Origin: Bacteroidota bacterium
GTDB lineage: Bacteria; Bacteroidota; Bacteroidia; Chitinophagales; Saprospiraceae
NCBI GenBank assembly: GCA_018222965.1
Contig: JAAEZH010000010.1
Location: 79,826 to 143,825 of the forward strand
Reading direction: 5' to 3'
DNA length: 64,000 nt
A program made the translations under genes and the position numbers. Position 1 is the first letter of the stretch. Each line of letters opens with the position of its first letter. Shown piece by piece: positions 27,624-36,101 of the stretch. The notes below the pieces were generated by a model. It saw only the letters and a program-made list of their open reading frames with translations, was not told the origin of the DNA and ran no database searches.

Positions 27624-30179
27624 ATGAAAATAAATCGACTCTTTAAAAAGGCGGCTTTGCGATTTCTCCTGTTGGGAGGGGTGGCATTGTTTGCTTTTGA
27701 GTCGGCTGCACAGGACGGAGGTGTGGAATTCCACTCCATACAAGTTACGATCGGAGACACGCTTGAATACGAGTTTTACTCTGATCCGCCTTATCTTCCG
27801 TCCCTGGAACAAACCGGAACTTTTCCCAAACATGGTACAGCCGACTTGCCCGGTCCCGGTGATCAAGGTACCACCGGCTGGAACACTTTAAAATATATCC
27901 CTACTGCAAGTACGCCAGTCAGGGATACTGTCTTTTTCTATTACTACGTTTTTGATGGTATTTATCATCCTGTGTATGTTACACTGGAATTGATCGTAGT
28001 GCCTTCTGTCGTTCAGGCAGTAGATGACTACGCAGAAACCACCGAAGGTCAATCCGTTACAATTAGTGTACTGGATAATGACTGGGCAGACGTAGGAATA
28101 TTAGAGGTTGCAGATGTACCATTGGTAAACAATGGTTCTGTAGTGCTCAATCCCGATCATACAGAAGTTACTTTTACACCTGATCCCGATTTTTACGGGT
28201 TGGCGCACTTCAATTACTCCATTTGTGATAATTATGGGGTATGTGATGTAGCAAAGGTATCTATTGTTGTATCTCCTGTGACGACTCCGATTGTTCATGA
28301 GCTGGAGATCATGACACCTATGGAAAGGCCGGTAGAAGTTTTGGCTGAACTGGACGGTTTTGATCTGGTAACGCCCCCTTCCAATGGTTCTATTGATTCA
28401 ACTTCAGAAGATTATCATATATATATACCGGATGCCGGCTTTGTCGATGCATTCGATATCTTTATTTATGAAATGGAGGATGGGAATACCGTGTATCAGC
28501 AAATCGTGCAGGTACACGTACTTGATATTCCGCTTCCCAATACATTTGTAAGAGATGATCAGGCGTATGGTATTCGCGGCGAAGCGGTTACTATTATTGC
28601 CGGAGCTAATGATATTGGAGGTGACAACCTCAACGGATTTTCAAAAACAACCAATCCTCAGAATGGTTCTGCTGTTCATTTGGGCGATGGTGTGTTTGAA
28701 TATACTCCGAATGCCGGCTTCTCTGGCCAGGATCAGTTTGTTTACCGGGCTATGTCTCCCGACTACTCCATTACCGAATATGGTACTATTACTATAGATG
28801 TTAGCGATCAGATTCCTGCCCGGGAGTCTTTCGACGTAAATACAGCTATGGAAACTCCTATTGTACTGGAGTATGAAGTACCGATTGAAGAATACGAGCT
28901 TTCCGTGGTAGTAGAACCTATCTATGGAAGCGTTGAATATTTTCCCGGCGAGCAGGAACTGACTATTAATGGTCAGACATTCGCGGGATATAATATGTTG
29001 ATCTATACACCTAACGCTGGTGTTTCTGATCAAATGGATGAATTCGAGATCGAATATTGTATTAGCGGCAGCAACAATTGCCCGAATAAGACTGTGAAAT
29101 TCGATGTTCACATTCTGGATGTTCAACCTTCAGCTGATCAATACTGCCTGGGTGGAAACTGCGTATGGGCTGGTGATACCAATTCCGACGGAGTTGTAAA
29201 TATGTTTGACTTGCTTCCACTTGGTCTTTGTATGGGTGAGGTGGGAGTTACCCGTCCCGACCCGGACCTGAATAACTGGTTCGGACAATACGGCGATGAT
29301 TGGAATGATATCATGTCGGATATGTCTTACGATCTGAAGCACATCGATACAGATGGCGACGGCATCGTTGGCGGACCGGATACAGTAGCAATTAGCGACT
29401 TTTATCTACAGCATCATGCCATGGTTCCTGTGCCTGTTAATCCGGGTATTACAGTGCCATTGTATTTCTATGAAACGTCTTCTACACCGGTTCCTGGTGG
29501 CACGCACGTTTCTTTGGATATTTGGCTTGGAGATCCCAATGATCAAATTGCCGAAGATATTTACGGATTGGCGTTTTCGCTGGAATATGAAGAAGATTTC
29601 ATTGACCCTGCGTCTGTCAACCTGAGTTTCCAAAACGAAAGCTGGTTAAACTATAATTCTCCGGTCTTGCATCTGGTCGAGCAACCATTTGATGGTCGCA
29701 TTGATGCAGGTATTACACGTACCAGCGGCAAAGCGGCTAATGGTTATGGTGTCGTTGCAACCCTGGACTTTGTAGTAATTGAAGATATTGACGGCGGTCG
29801 CTTAAAAGACGGCTATATAGACCTGAAGATAACAGGAGGTGCTTATATGAATAGTGGTGGATCCATGTTCTACCTGCCCTCTAATTCTACTCAAATTCCG
29901 TTGGCTCTCCAAGGAGAAGCAAATCAGGAACCAGCTGAGTTGAGCCTGTATCCAAATCCAACACGTGATCTGCTAAATGTGCATGTGAATGGTGTGGATG
30001 TGAAACTGGATTCTTACAGCGTATTTACGATGACGGGTCAAATGATCGCTCAGCGTACTAACATTAATAACCGCTCCGCTCAATTGCAAGCTTCTGACTT
30101 GCCAAGTGGAATGTATATATTGAGAGCTGTCTCTGATACGGGAGAAGTGCTCACACAAAAATTTGAAATCATAGATTGA
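27624..30179 (+). CDS. T9SS-secreted surface protein with Ig-like and dockerin-like repeats
   Basis: 851 residues from ATG at 27624, chosen because a signal peptide begins there (MKINRLFKKAALRFLLLGG..ESAAQ). Several Ig/cadherin-like beta domains follow (AVDDYAETTEGQSVTISVLDND, VTFTPDPDFYGLAHFNYSI; VRDDQAYGIRGEAVTIIAGAND, FEYTPNAGFSGQDQFVYRA). Near residue 510 come two dockerin type I-like calcium loops (DTNSDGVVNMFDLLPLG, DTDGDGIVGGPDTVAISDFY), then a cohesin-like beta region. The last 80 residues are a type A T9SS sorting domain (LSLYPNPTRDLLNV, SGMYILRAV). Probably exported through PorU-type sortase processing to the cell surface. The function is unknown, perhaps adhesion. Confidence 0.85.
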   Translation: MKINRLFKKAALRFLLLGGVALFAFESAAQDGGVEFHSIQVTIGDTLEYEFYSDPPYLPSLEQTGTFPKHGTADLPGPGDQGTTGWNTLKYIPTASTPVRDTVFFYYYVFDGIYHPVYVTLELIVVPSVVQAVDDYAETTEGQSVTISVLDNDWADVGILEVADVPLVNNGSVVLNPDHTEVTFTPDPDFYGLAHFNYSICDNYGVCDVAKVSIVVSPVTTPIVHELEIMTPMERPVEVLAELDGFDLVTPPSNGSIDSTSEDYHIYIPDAGFVDAFDIFIYEMEDGNTVYQQIVQVHVLDIPLPNTFVRDDQAYGIRGEAVTIIAGANDIGGDNLNGFSKTTNPQNGSAVHLGDGVFEYTPNAGFSGQDQFVYRAMSPDYSITEYGTITIDVSDQIPARESFDVNTAMETPIVLEYEVPIEEYELSVVVEPIYGSVEYFPGEQELTINGQTFAGYNMLIYTPNAGVSDQMDEFEIEYCISGSNNCPNKTVKFDVHILDVQPSADQYCLGGNCVWAGDTNSDGVVNMFDLLPLGLCMGEVGVTRPDPDLNNWFGQYGDDWNDIMSDMSYDLKHIDTDGDGIVGGPDTVAISDFYLQHHAMVPVPVNPGITVPLYFYETSSTPVPGGTHVSLDIWLGDPNDQIAEDIYGLAFSLEYEEDFIDPASVNLSFQNESWLNYNSPVLHLVEQPFDGRIDAGITRTSGKAANGYGVVATLDFVVIEDIDGGRLKDGYIDLKITGGAYMNSGGSMFYLPSNSTQIPLALQGEANQEPAELSLYPNPTRDLLNVHVNGVDVKLDSYSVFTMTGQMIAQRTNINNRSAQLQASDLPSGMYILRAVSDTGEVLTQKFEIID

Positions 30180-30215
30180 TCTAAGAATATTTTCGTGGAA
30201 TTTTAATATTGCAAA

Positions 30216-30247
30216 GAAAGCCATGCTGCCAGGTGTGGCTTTTTTTA
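30216..30247 (+). terminator. Terminator of the T9SS cargo gene
   Basis: AAGCCA (30218-30223) pairs with TGGCTT (30236-30241), followed by a T-run. Confidence 0.7.
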
Positions 30248-30623
30248 TTTCCCTTCACTGATAAGCTTCAAATAAAGCCTGTAGCCTTGTTTGCCGACTA
30301 CTTCCTCCTTCGTCTCCTGAATGTCATAGATTTGTTAAAGTTGTTCCCTACAAAGGCCTTTAAATACTTTGAAATATTTAATAGCCGTTTATATGCTTAC
30401 AATGTTGAAATAATATAATGAGAAAAAGGAGTGAAAGTTTTACTTGTTTTTCACAGTATTTAACTAGAATCCCCATTTTTTAAGTGGTTTGTTCGGAATT
30501 ATTTTTCACAATAGGGCAAATATGTACTTTTTTCAGCATGGAAGTGTTTGCATATTTGTATCGTGATGATAGAGAAAGGGGAGGAGAGAAACAATCGGTG
30601 AAAGAACCGATTTCAAATTTTGA

Positions 30624-30650
30624 ATATGTTCATGGGATTATAATTTGTTA
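30624..30650 (+). repeat. Shared motif, copy 1
   Basis: Begins ATATGTTCATGGGATTATAA and ends TTTGTTA. Preceded by ATTTTGA, as in copy 3. Lies between a 7-bp hairpin and a terminator. Confidence 0.75.
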
Positions 30651-30658
30651 ATGGTGGG

Positions 30659-30688
30659 ACCGTCCACTTTCGAGTGGACGGTTTCTTT
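30659..30688 (+). terminator. Terminator with UUCG tetraloop
   Basis: ACCGTCCACT, TTCG, AGTGGACGGT: a perfect 10-bp stem followed by TTCTTTT. Confidence 0.85.
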
Positions 30689-30690
30689 TG

Positions 30691-30705
30691 AAAATTATAC
30701 CCATG
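30691..30705 (-). repeat. Shared motif, degenerate inverted copy
   Basis: On the minus strand CATGGGTATAATTTT, matching the CATGGGATTATAATTT centre of the other copies less two bases. It faces copy 1 across the tetraloop terminator. Confidence 0.5.
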
Positions 30706-30713
30706 TATAAAAT

Positions 30714-30745
30714 AAAAAAGAGACTGACACATAAGTGACAGCCTC
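30714..30745 (-). terminator. Leftward terminator-like hairpin
   Basis: GAGACTGACAC (30720-30730) and GTGACAGCCTC (30735-30745) pair, better on the minus strand because of a G-U pair. The A-run at 30714-30719 gives a leftward U-run. Confidence 0.55.
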
Positions 30746-30746
30746 G

Positions 30747-30773
30747 ATATGCTCATGGGACTATAATTTGTTA
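30747..30773 (+). repeat. Shared motif, copy 2
   Basis: Begins ATATGCTCATGGGACTATAA and ends TTTGTTA, two transitions from copy 1. It directly follows the hairpin ending at 30745. Downstream, GGCTTTTCT and AGAAAAGCC (about 30791-30842) can form a 9-bp stem. Confidence 0.75.
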
Positions 30774-30853
30774 GTAGCAACTGCAAGATAGGCTTTTCTC
30801 TTCAGTTTGCAAATTTCTTATGTCTCAATTCAAAGAAAAGCCCACAATTTTGG

Positions 30854-30879
30854 ATATGTTCATGGGATTATAATCTATT
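30854..30879 (+). repeat. Shared motif, copy 3
   Basis: Begins ATATGTTCATGGGATTATAA and ends TCTATT, preceded by ATTTTGG, and followed after 4 bases by a terminator. Confidence 0.75.
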
Positions 30880-30883
30880 GTAC

Positions 30884-30918
30884 AAAAGTCGCTCATACGA
30901 GCGACTTTTTTTTTTGCC
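30884..30918 (+). terminator. Strong terminator after motif copy 3
   Basis: AAAAGTCGCTC, ATAC, GAGCGACTTTT: an 11-bp stem running into a long T-run. Confidence 0.9.
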
Positions 30919-30972
30919 GCTTATTATCCTTTCCCAAATCTGCTCCAGACTCCGTATTATAAGCCTTTGTAG

Positions 30973-31833
30973 TTAACTGAAACTTTTTAGAATAGCACTT
31001 ACCTGGCGATAATACCCGCTACCAAATAGATTCAAATGAACCAGTAAATAATAGAGCTGGTAAATTTCCAGACGGGATTCAAAACCGGGTTGCAGCGGAT
31101 ATTCATTTTCATAATGCTTGTAAAAGTCGCGGTTGAATCCTCCAAACAGGCGAGTCATGGCAATATCCATTTCACGATGAGAATAGGAAGTTGCCGGATC
31201 AATAAGGTATGGTGTGCCCGTCGGGCCACATAAATAATTTCCGCTCCAGAGATCGCCGTGAATTAGAGATGGAGGCTCTTCGGGGCAAATCCCGGCAATA
31301 GCTTTATACAGGCTTTCAAATTTTTTTACATCGGCATCACTTAATAATTGCTGATCACGCGCCATGTGTATTTGGGGTTCCAGCCTTTGCGTCTGATAAA
31401 ATGCGGACCAATTATCTGCTTTTGCGTTTGATTGAGGCAAACTCCCAATGAAGTTATTTTCCGGAAACCCAAAGTAATTTTGAGGTGCTTTGTGTAATCG
31501 AGCCAGTTGCCTGCCGAAACGCTCCCAAAAAGAGGCATCCCTGAACCCGGATTCAATGAATTCCATCAATAAGATAGCACCCTCGTCGACAGACTTGATC
31601 TCCAGAACTTTAGGAACCTTTATCTCTCCGTTTTCTTCAATAGCTTCCAGGCCATTTTTCTCTCCAATAAACCAATGGATAGCATCCGGATTCCTGTTGA
31701 ATTTTAGAAAGTAGGGTTTATGCTTCGTTTGAAGCAAAAAGGCCTGGTTGATATCACCACCGCTAACCGAATTGAATGACTCAATTTTTAAATTCAGTAT
31801 ATTTTCACAGACAGCGATAATATCCTGAGTCAT
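30973..31833 (-). CDS. Fructosamine/ketosamine-3-kinase family protein
   Basis: Phosphorylates sugars attached to protein amines so that the adduct decays (deglycation). The 286 residues match the aminoglycoside phosphotransferase-like fold of the family: VSGGDINQAFLL at the nucleotide loop, YFLKFNR with the ATP lysine, LHKAPQNYFGFPENNFIGSLPQ, catalytic LIHGDLWSGNYL and the magnesium-binding LIDPATSYSHREMDIAMTRLFGGF. Its ATG directly follows the stop of the LytTR regulator gene, so it is the third gene of a histidine kinase-regulator-kinase operon. Confidence 0.9.
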   Translation of the reverse strand: MTQDIIAVCENILNLKIESFNSVSGGDINQAFLLQTKHKPYFLKFNRNPDAIHWFIGEKNGLEAIEENGEIKVPKVLEIKSVDEGAILLMEFIESGFRDASFWERFGRQLARLHKAPQNYFGFPENNFIGSLPQSNAKADNWSAFYQTQRLEPQIHMARDQQLLSDADVKKFESLYKAIAGICPEEPPSLIHGDLWSGNYLCGPTGTPYLIDPATSYSHREMDIAMTRLFGGFNRDFYKHYENEYPLQPGFESRLEIYQLYYLLVHLNLFGSGYYRQVSAILKSFS

Positions 31834-32562
31834 TTACAAACGGTTTTTATTGACAATATCCAACAGTTCGTCTCGATAATTTTTGCCGATTGGAATATGT
31901 TTTGCTTGTCCTTTTTCCTGGATTTCTACCATATTCCCGACAATTGCATCAATGCGATTGATGTTTACAATATAGGAGCGGTGAATGCGCTTAAATATGC
32001 TTGCAGGAAGTTTTTTCTCCAGGCTCTTCATCGTTTGTAAGGTTATAACCCGACTTTTCTCCATCCGGATGATCACGTAGTCTTTAAGACCTTCAATGTA
32101 AAGGACATCCTCAAAATTAACTTTGACGAGTTTCTTGTCGGCTTTTACAAAGATAAATTCCTCCTCTGCAGACTCAGAAGATCCGGAAGCCCCTGAATTT
32201 TGATGTAGTTCGTGTTGCTCCGAAGCTTTGTTTACAGCTTTCATAAAGCGTTCGAAAGAGATCGGTTTGAGCAGATAATCCAGTGCATCCAACTCGAATC
32301 CCTCCAGGGCATAATTGGGGTAGGCTGTAGTGAAAATCACCATGGGAGGGTGAGCCAGTGTTTTCAGGAAGTCTGTACCTGTCAACTGGGGCATTTGAAT
32401 GTCGAGAAACATGAGGTCAATCTTCTCTGTTTTCAATTTTTCATTGGCTTCCAGCGCATTATTGCATTTAGCAACCAACTCAAGTTCGGGTACCTTCTCG
32501 ATATAGGTTTCCAATACATCCTGAGCAAGGGGTTCGTCATCAACGATAATGGTTCGTATCAT
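31834..32562 (-). CDS. LytTR-family response regulator
   Basis: 242 residues with a receiver domain (IIVDDEPLAQDVL at the start, phospho-acceptor Asp in LMFLDIQMPQLTG near residue 55, VIFTTAYPNYALEGF, LLKPISFERF) and a C-terminal LytTR DNA-binding domain (FIFVKADKKLVKVNFEDVLY, FKRIHRSYIVNINRIDAI). A serine-rich linker (SGASGSSESAEEE) separates them. The start overlaps the stop of the kinase gene by 4 bases. The partner kinase is the upstream gene. Confidence 0.95.
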   Translation of the reverse strand: MIRTIIVDDEPLAQDVLETYIEKVPELELVAKCNNALEANEKLKTEKIDLMFLDIQMPQLTGTDFLKTLAHPPMVIFTTAYPNYALEGFELDALDYLLKPISFERFMKAVNKASEQHELHQNSGASGSSESAEEEFIFVKADKKLVKVNFEDVLYIEGLKDYVIIRMEKSRVITLQTMKSLEKKLPASIFKRIHRSYIVNINRIDAIVGNMVEIQEKGQAKHIPIGKNYRDELLDIVNKNRL

Positions 32563-33659
32563 AATTGTGAGGTTTGGTCTGGTTCGTGAGCGAGGTTGAT
32601 ATCCAGTAATACACCGTATGAATTCGGACTATCATCAATCTGTAGCTCGTAATTGTTAGGATATAGAATATTTAAGCGGCGACGTACATTGACCAATCCG
32701 ATGCCTCCGCTTTTGCGGTTGGAATCTGGTTTGGGCATGGCAGGAGCCTTACTGTTCTCAATATACATTTGCAGATCGTTTTGATCTACCTGAAGCCGGA
32801 TTTGAACATACCCTTGTGTAATATGATTGTTTAATCCATGCTTGAAACTGTTTTCAAGGAAGGGGATAAATAACAGGGGAGCAATCAATTGATCACTAAT
32901 ATTTCCATTTACTTCAAAACTGATTTCCACGTTTTTTCCCTGACGCAATCTTTCGAGATCAAGATAATTTCTAAGATAGTTAACTTCTTTACTTAAGTAT
33001 ACCTGCTTTTCATTGCACTCATAAAGCATGTAACGCATCATTTCAGATAACTTGATTACAATTTCAGGTGCTTTTTCCGATTTCTTTAGGGTAAGCGCAT
33101 AAAGGTTGTTGAGGGTATTGAACAAGAAGTGCGGATTGATCTGCGATTTTAAAAACCGCAATTCCGATTGCATGGTTTGGGTCTCAAGCTCCTGGCGTTC
33201 TCTCAGGTGTCTTACCCAGTCAGTCGTAATTTTAAACAGGGTAGAGGCTCCGGCAATGAGGAGGGTGGGTATAAAAGAATAGTTAAGTTCGGTTATTACA
33301 CGTGCCTGGGCAGCGGGCATATCGGCAAACTTCCAGTAAAAGATCATGCCCTTTATAGGTGTAACAATGACCACCAGAAGGATCAATAACCACGAATAGG
33401 TTAGAAAACGTTTTTTCGCTAAATAATTGGGAATGAGGTAGAAGAGATTGAAATAGACAACCAGGCTGTAAATAAGAACGGATATCACCTGATTACTTAC
33501 CGTAAAAACGAGCCCCTGGTTATTTACCATCATTTCAAAAGCCGTCAACAATACCAGCAGCACCAGCCAAAACAGGCCGTGATAAACAATCCGCGTGGTA
33601 AGCAGATCGTAGATTCTGGTTCTTGTATCCTTCTTCATAAGGGAATTCATGCTCTTCAT
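32559..33659 (-). CDS. LytS-like sensor histidine kinase
   Basis: 366 residues. Four hydrophobic segments in the first 150 residues (FWLVLLVLLTAFEMM, VLIYSLVVYFNLFYLI, WLLILLVVIVTPI, SFIPTLLIAGASTLF) form the membrane sensor. A short coiled coil leads to the His_kinase domain (LKSQINPHFLFNTLNNLYALTL, with the phospho-accepting His) and a GHKL ATPase (LLFIPFLENSFKHGL, KSGGIGLVNVRRRL). The signal is unknown. Its downstream partner is the LytTR regulator, with an ATGA overlap. Start among ATGs at 33659, 33650 or 33638 is uncertain. Confidence 0.93.
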   Translation of the reverse strand: MKSMNSLMKKDTRTRIYDLLTTRIVYHGLFWLVLLVLLTAFEMMVNNQGLVFTVSNQVISVLIYSLVVYFNLFYLIPNYLAKKRFLTYSWLLILLVVIVTPIKGMIFYWKFADMPAAQARVITELNYSFIPTLLIAGASTLFKITTDWVRHLRERQELETQTMQSELRFLKSQINPHFLFNTLNNLYALTLKKSEKAPEIVIKLSEMMRYMLYECNEKQVYLSKEVNYLRNYLDLERLRQGKNVEISFEVNGNISDQLIAPLLFIPFLENSFKHGLNNHITQGYVQIRLQVDQNDLQMYIENSKAPAMPKPDSNRKSGGIGLVNVRRRLNILYPNNYELQIDDSPNSYGVLLDINLAHEPDQTSQL

Positions 33660-34112
33660 GCAAAAGAAACAAATCTTTCTGTTTCCGGATTAAACTCTTA
33701 GATAAATGAAGCTGGTTTGCAGACGAAAAGCGCGTTTGAGATTCGAAAACCTCCCGAGTTCTCCATCGCATTCCGATGTCGGAAAGTGTTGGGAGCAGAT
33801 TTAAACGCCTTTTTCATTGAAGTGGGATAAATATACAGGAATTAGCTTCATTCAGGGGGAGGAGTTATAATAAATACCTTGCGTGCATGTACTGTTCAAA
33901 TGATCCTGAATAATTCGTACTTTTGCCTGTCATTTCAGGTTTGTGCAGGATGGTATTCTGTACAAGCTGAGGCAGCATTCGGCGAAAGCCAAAAAACAAA
34001 TTGGCGCCAATTGGATACCCTTAATTGCTAGGGAAGATCCTGATGTGATTATATAAAGATTAAGTAAAACATTGCCTGAAGATTCAGGACTGTTCTAATA
34101 AAGTATTATTGT
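33660..34112. other. Intergenic region between divergent kinase and pterin genes
   Basis: No gene seen in 453 bases. It contains a TACTTTTG box at 33918-33925 pointing toward the pterin genes (no clear -33 TTG) and one dispersed palindromic word at 33977-33990. If that box is used, the leader to 34113 would be about 180 bases. I see no riboswitch I can name. Confidence 0.5.
33977..33990. repeat. Dispersed palindromic word, intergenic
   Basis: ATTCGGCGAAAGCC. Confidence 0.75.
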
Positions 34113-34523
34113 ATGGTTTATCTGACACGGAGGGAGCGATTTAACGCAGCCCATAAACTCTGGGTCGATTCCTGGTCTGATGAAAGGAACCGGGAAGTAT
34201 TTGGAAAGTGTGCCAATAAAAACTGGCATGGACACAATTACGATCTTTTTGTGACCGTGAAGGGAAAACCAGATCCCGTAACCGGCTTTATTGTAGATGT
34301 AAAGCAGTTGAGTGAACTGATCAAATCTGTAATTACGGACAAAGTCGATCACAGTAATCTCAATTTGGATGTAGATTTTATCCCGGATGGAATGCAACCA
34401 ACCACCGAAAATCTGGTTATCCAGTTTTGGAAACAATTGGAGCCTCGGCTGGAGGGCTGTCAGTTGCACAGCATTAGGCTGCATGAGACGGAAAACATCT
34501 ATGCAGAGTATTTTGGTGAATAA
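34113..34523 (+). CDS. 6-pyruvoyltetrahydropterin synthase / QueD family
   Basis: 136 residues. Zinc ligands are His in FNAAHKL and the two His of WHGHNYDL; the catalytic Cys is in [14 protein letters not shown]. The Cys-to-His spacing (CxxxxxHGH) is that of eukaryotic-type PTPS rather than the CxxxHGH of E. coli QueD. DHSNLNLD and the Glu of [12 protein letters not shown] complete the site. It converts dihydroneopterin triphosphate to 6-pyruvoyltetrahydropterin or a queuosine precursor. GTP cyclohydrolase I follows 8 bases later and makes the substrate. TATTATTG just before the ATG resembles a -7 box with one mismatch. Confidence 0.88.
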   Translation: MVYLTRRERFNAAHKLWVDSWSDERNREVFGKCANKNWHGHNYDLFVTVKGKPDPVTGFIVDVKQLSELIKSVITDKVDHSNLNLDVDFIPDGMQPTTENLVIQFWKQLEPRLEGCQLHSIRLHETENIYAEYFGE

Positions 34524-34531
34524 TAGAACTT

Positions 34532-35125
34532 ATGTCTAAAAAGGAAGTCGGAATTAACAGCTGGAAGTACGAAGATATTGCGGATCGTTATCAGGACATC
34601 TTAACCGGTGTTGGTGAAGATCCTGATCGGGAAGGCTTACTCAAAACACCAGAGCGAGCAGCCAAAGCCATGCAGTTTTTAACACAGGGCTATAATATGG
34701 ATGCAGAGCAAATCCTTCGTTCGGCAATGTTTAAGGAAGAATACAGCGAAATGGTTATTGTAAAGGACATAGAATTGTATTCCCTTTGCGAACACCATAT
34801 GTTGCCATTTTTTGGTAAGGCACATGTTGCTTATATTCCCAATGGTTATATTGTCGGATTAAGCAAAATTCCACGGGTAATCGATGTTTTTGCACGTCGC
34901 CTGCAAGTTCAGGAGCGTCTGACGGATCAAATTTTGCATTGCATCAACGATACCCTTAAGCCGCTGGGCGTTGCCATCGTGATCGAGGCGCGTCATATGT
35001 GTATGATGATGCGGGGTGTTCAAAAGCAAAACTCTGTAACTACTACTTCTGCCTTTACAGGCGAATTTCAGCGTCAGGAAACCCGATCAGAATTTCTCGA
35101 CCTGATCAGCGCTAACTTGCACTAA
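34532..35125 (+). CDS. folE: GTP cyclohydrolase I
   Basis: Converts GTP to 7,8-dihydroneopterin triphosphate, the entry point of folate, biopterin and queuosine synthesis. 197 residues with [22 protein letters not shown], zinc-binding Cys and His in [45 protein letters not shown], and the second zinc Cys in [17 protein letters not shown]. All expected active-site residues are present. Probably co-transcribed with the PTPS gene and perhaps fabD. Confidence 0.97.
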   Translation: MSKKEVGINSWKYEDIADRYQDILTGVGEDPDREGLLKTPERAAKAMQFLTQGYNMDAEQILRSAMFKEEYSEMVIVKDIELYSLCEHHMLPFFGKAHVAYIPNGYIVGLSKIPRVIDVFARRLQVQERLTDQILHCINDTLKPLGVAIVIEARHMCMMMRGVQKQNSVTTTSAFTGEFQRQETRSEFLDLISANLH

Positions 35126-35153
35126 TACAACCAACTAAACAAGACATACTGAT

Positions 35154-36032
35154 ATGAAAGCTTATGTTTTTCCAGGCCAGGCCTCCCAATTTGAGGGCAT
35201 GGGTAAAGATATGTATGAAGCTTCTTCAAAAGTAAAAGAGCTGTGGGAAAAGGCCAACGAACTGTTGGGTTTTCGAATCACAGATATCATGTTTGAAGGA
35301 TCTTCGGAAGACCTCAAACAGACTCGGGTAACCCAACCGGCTGTATTTTTACATTCGATTGGAAAGGTAATTATGGCCGGAGATGATTTTCTTCCGGGTG
35401 CTGTTGCCGGTCACTCCCTTGGAGAGTTTTCTGCACTCGTTGCTGCCCGTTCTTTGAGTTTTGAGGACGGACTGCGCCTTGTGAAAGCCAGAGCCGAGGC
35501 TATGCAGAAGGCCTGCGAAGCAGAGGAAAGTACGATGGCAGCAATTGTTGGCATGGAAGATGCCCAAATTGAGCAGATTTGTGCAGATATCGATGAAATT
35601 GTCGTTCCCGCTAATTACAACTGCCCGGGGCAACTCGTGATTTCAGGTTCAGTGCCCGGTGTAGAAAAAGCCGTGGAAAAACTGAAAGAAGCCGGCGCAA
35701 AAAGAGCGATTATTATTCCCGTAGGCGGAGCGTTTCACTCTCCATTGATGAAACCGGCCGAAGAAGATTTACGTTCTGCTATTGAGTCAACTCCCTTTGC
35801 CTCACCGATCTGCCCAATCTATCAGAACTTTACGGCTCAGGCTTCAAAGGATCCGGAAACGATTAAGCAAAATCTTATTAGCCAGTTGACAGGGCCTGTG
35901 CGTTGGACACAAACCATGAAGCAAATGATTGAAGATGGGGTAACTGAATTTATTGAGGTTGGCGGAAACGGAAAAACTTTGCGAGGGTTTGTGATGCGGT
36001 TGGATCGGAGATTCCCTAATTCAGCCCTGTAA
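35154..36032 (+). CDS. fabD: Malonyl-CoA:ACP transacylase
   Basis: Loads malonyl groups onto acyl carrier protein for fatty acid synthesis. 292 residues with PGQASQFEGMGKDMYE at the N-terminus, catalytic Ser in GHSLGEFSALVAA, Arg in KARAEAM, the Gln of TQPAVFLH and catalytic His in GGAFHSPLM. The length and motifs are usual. It starts 28 bases after folE in the same direction. Confidence 0.97.
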   Translation: MKAYVFPGQASQFEGMGKDMYEASSKVKELWEKANELLGFRITDIMFEGSSEDLKQTRVTQPAVFLHSIGKVIMAGDDFLPGAVAGHSLGEFSALVAARSLSFEDGLRLVKARAEAMQKACEAEESTMAAIVGMEDAQIEQICADIDEIVVPANYNCPGQLVISGSVPGVEKAVEKLKEAGAKRAIIIPVGGAFHSPLMKPAEEDLRSAIESTPFASPICPIYQNFTAQASKDPETIKQNLISQLTGPVRWTQTMKQMIEDGVTEFIEVGGNGKTLRGFVMRLDRRFPNSAL

Positions 36033-36066
36033 TTTCCCCGTTGAGCCAATATTGTCGGCTTGTGGC

Positions 36067-36097
36067 TTGAGGGCTTGACTTTATCCTTGTACATTTG
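36067..36097 (+). promoter_or_regulatory. Promoter for the YqgE gene
   Basis: TTG at 36067-36069, a 20-base spacer, TACATTTG at 36090-36097, with the ATG at 36102 only 4 bases further. Confidence 0.65.
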
Positions 36098-36101
36098 AAT
36101 T

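Larger units (their letters stand above)
30560..30690 (+). ncRNA. Candidate small RNA with motif copy 1
   Basis: A hairpin (AATCGGT 30593-30599 with ACCGATT 30606-30612), an unpaired stretch bearing the shared motif, and a strong UUCG-looped terminator follow one another, as in many bacterial small RNAs. The promoter is weak: CATATTTG at 30551-30558 differs from TAnnTTTG at one base. The start is a guess. Confidence 0.35.
30248..30972. other. Structured non-coding region, no protein gene
   Basis: About 725 bases without a credible coding frame. From 30248 to about 30540 I see only AT-rich sequence. From about 30550 to 30915 there is a series of hairpins and terminators separated by copies of a shared motif (separate entries). 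Confidence 0.7.
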
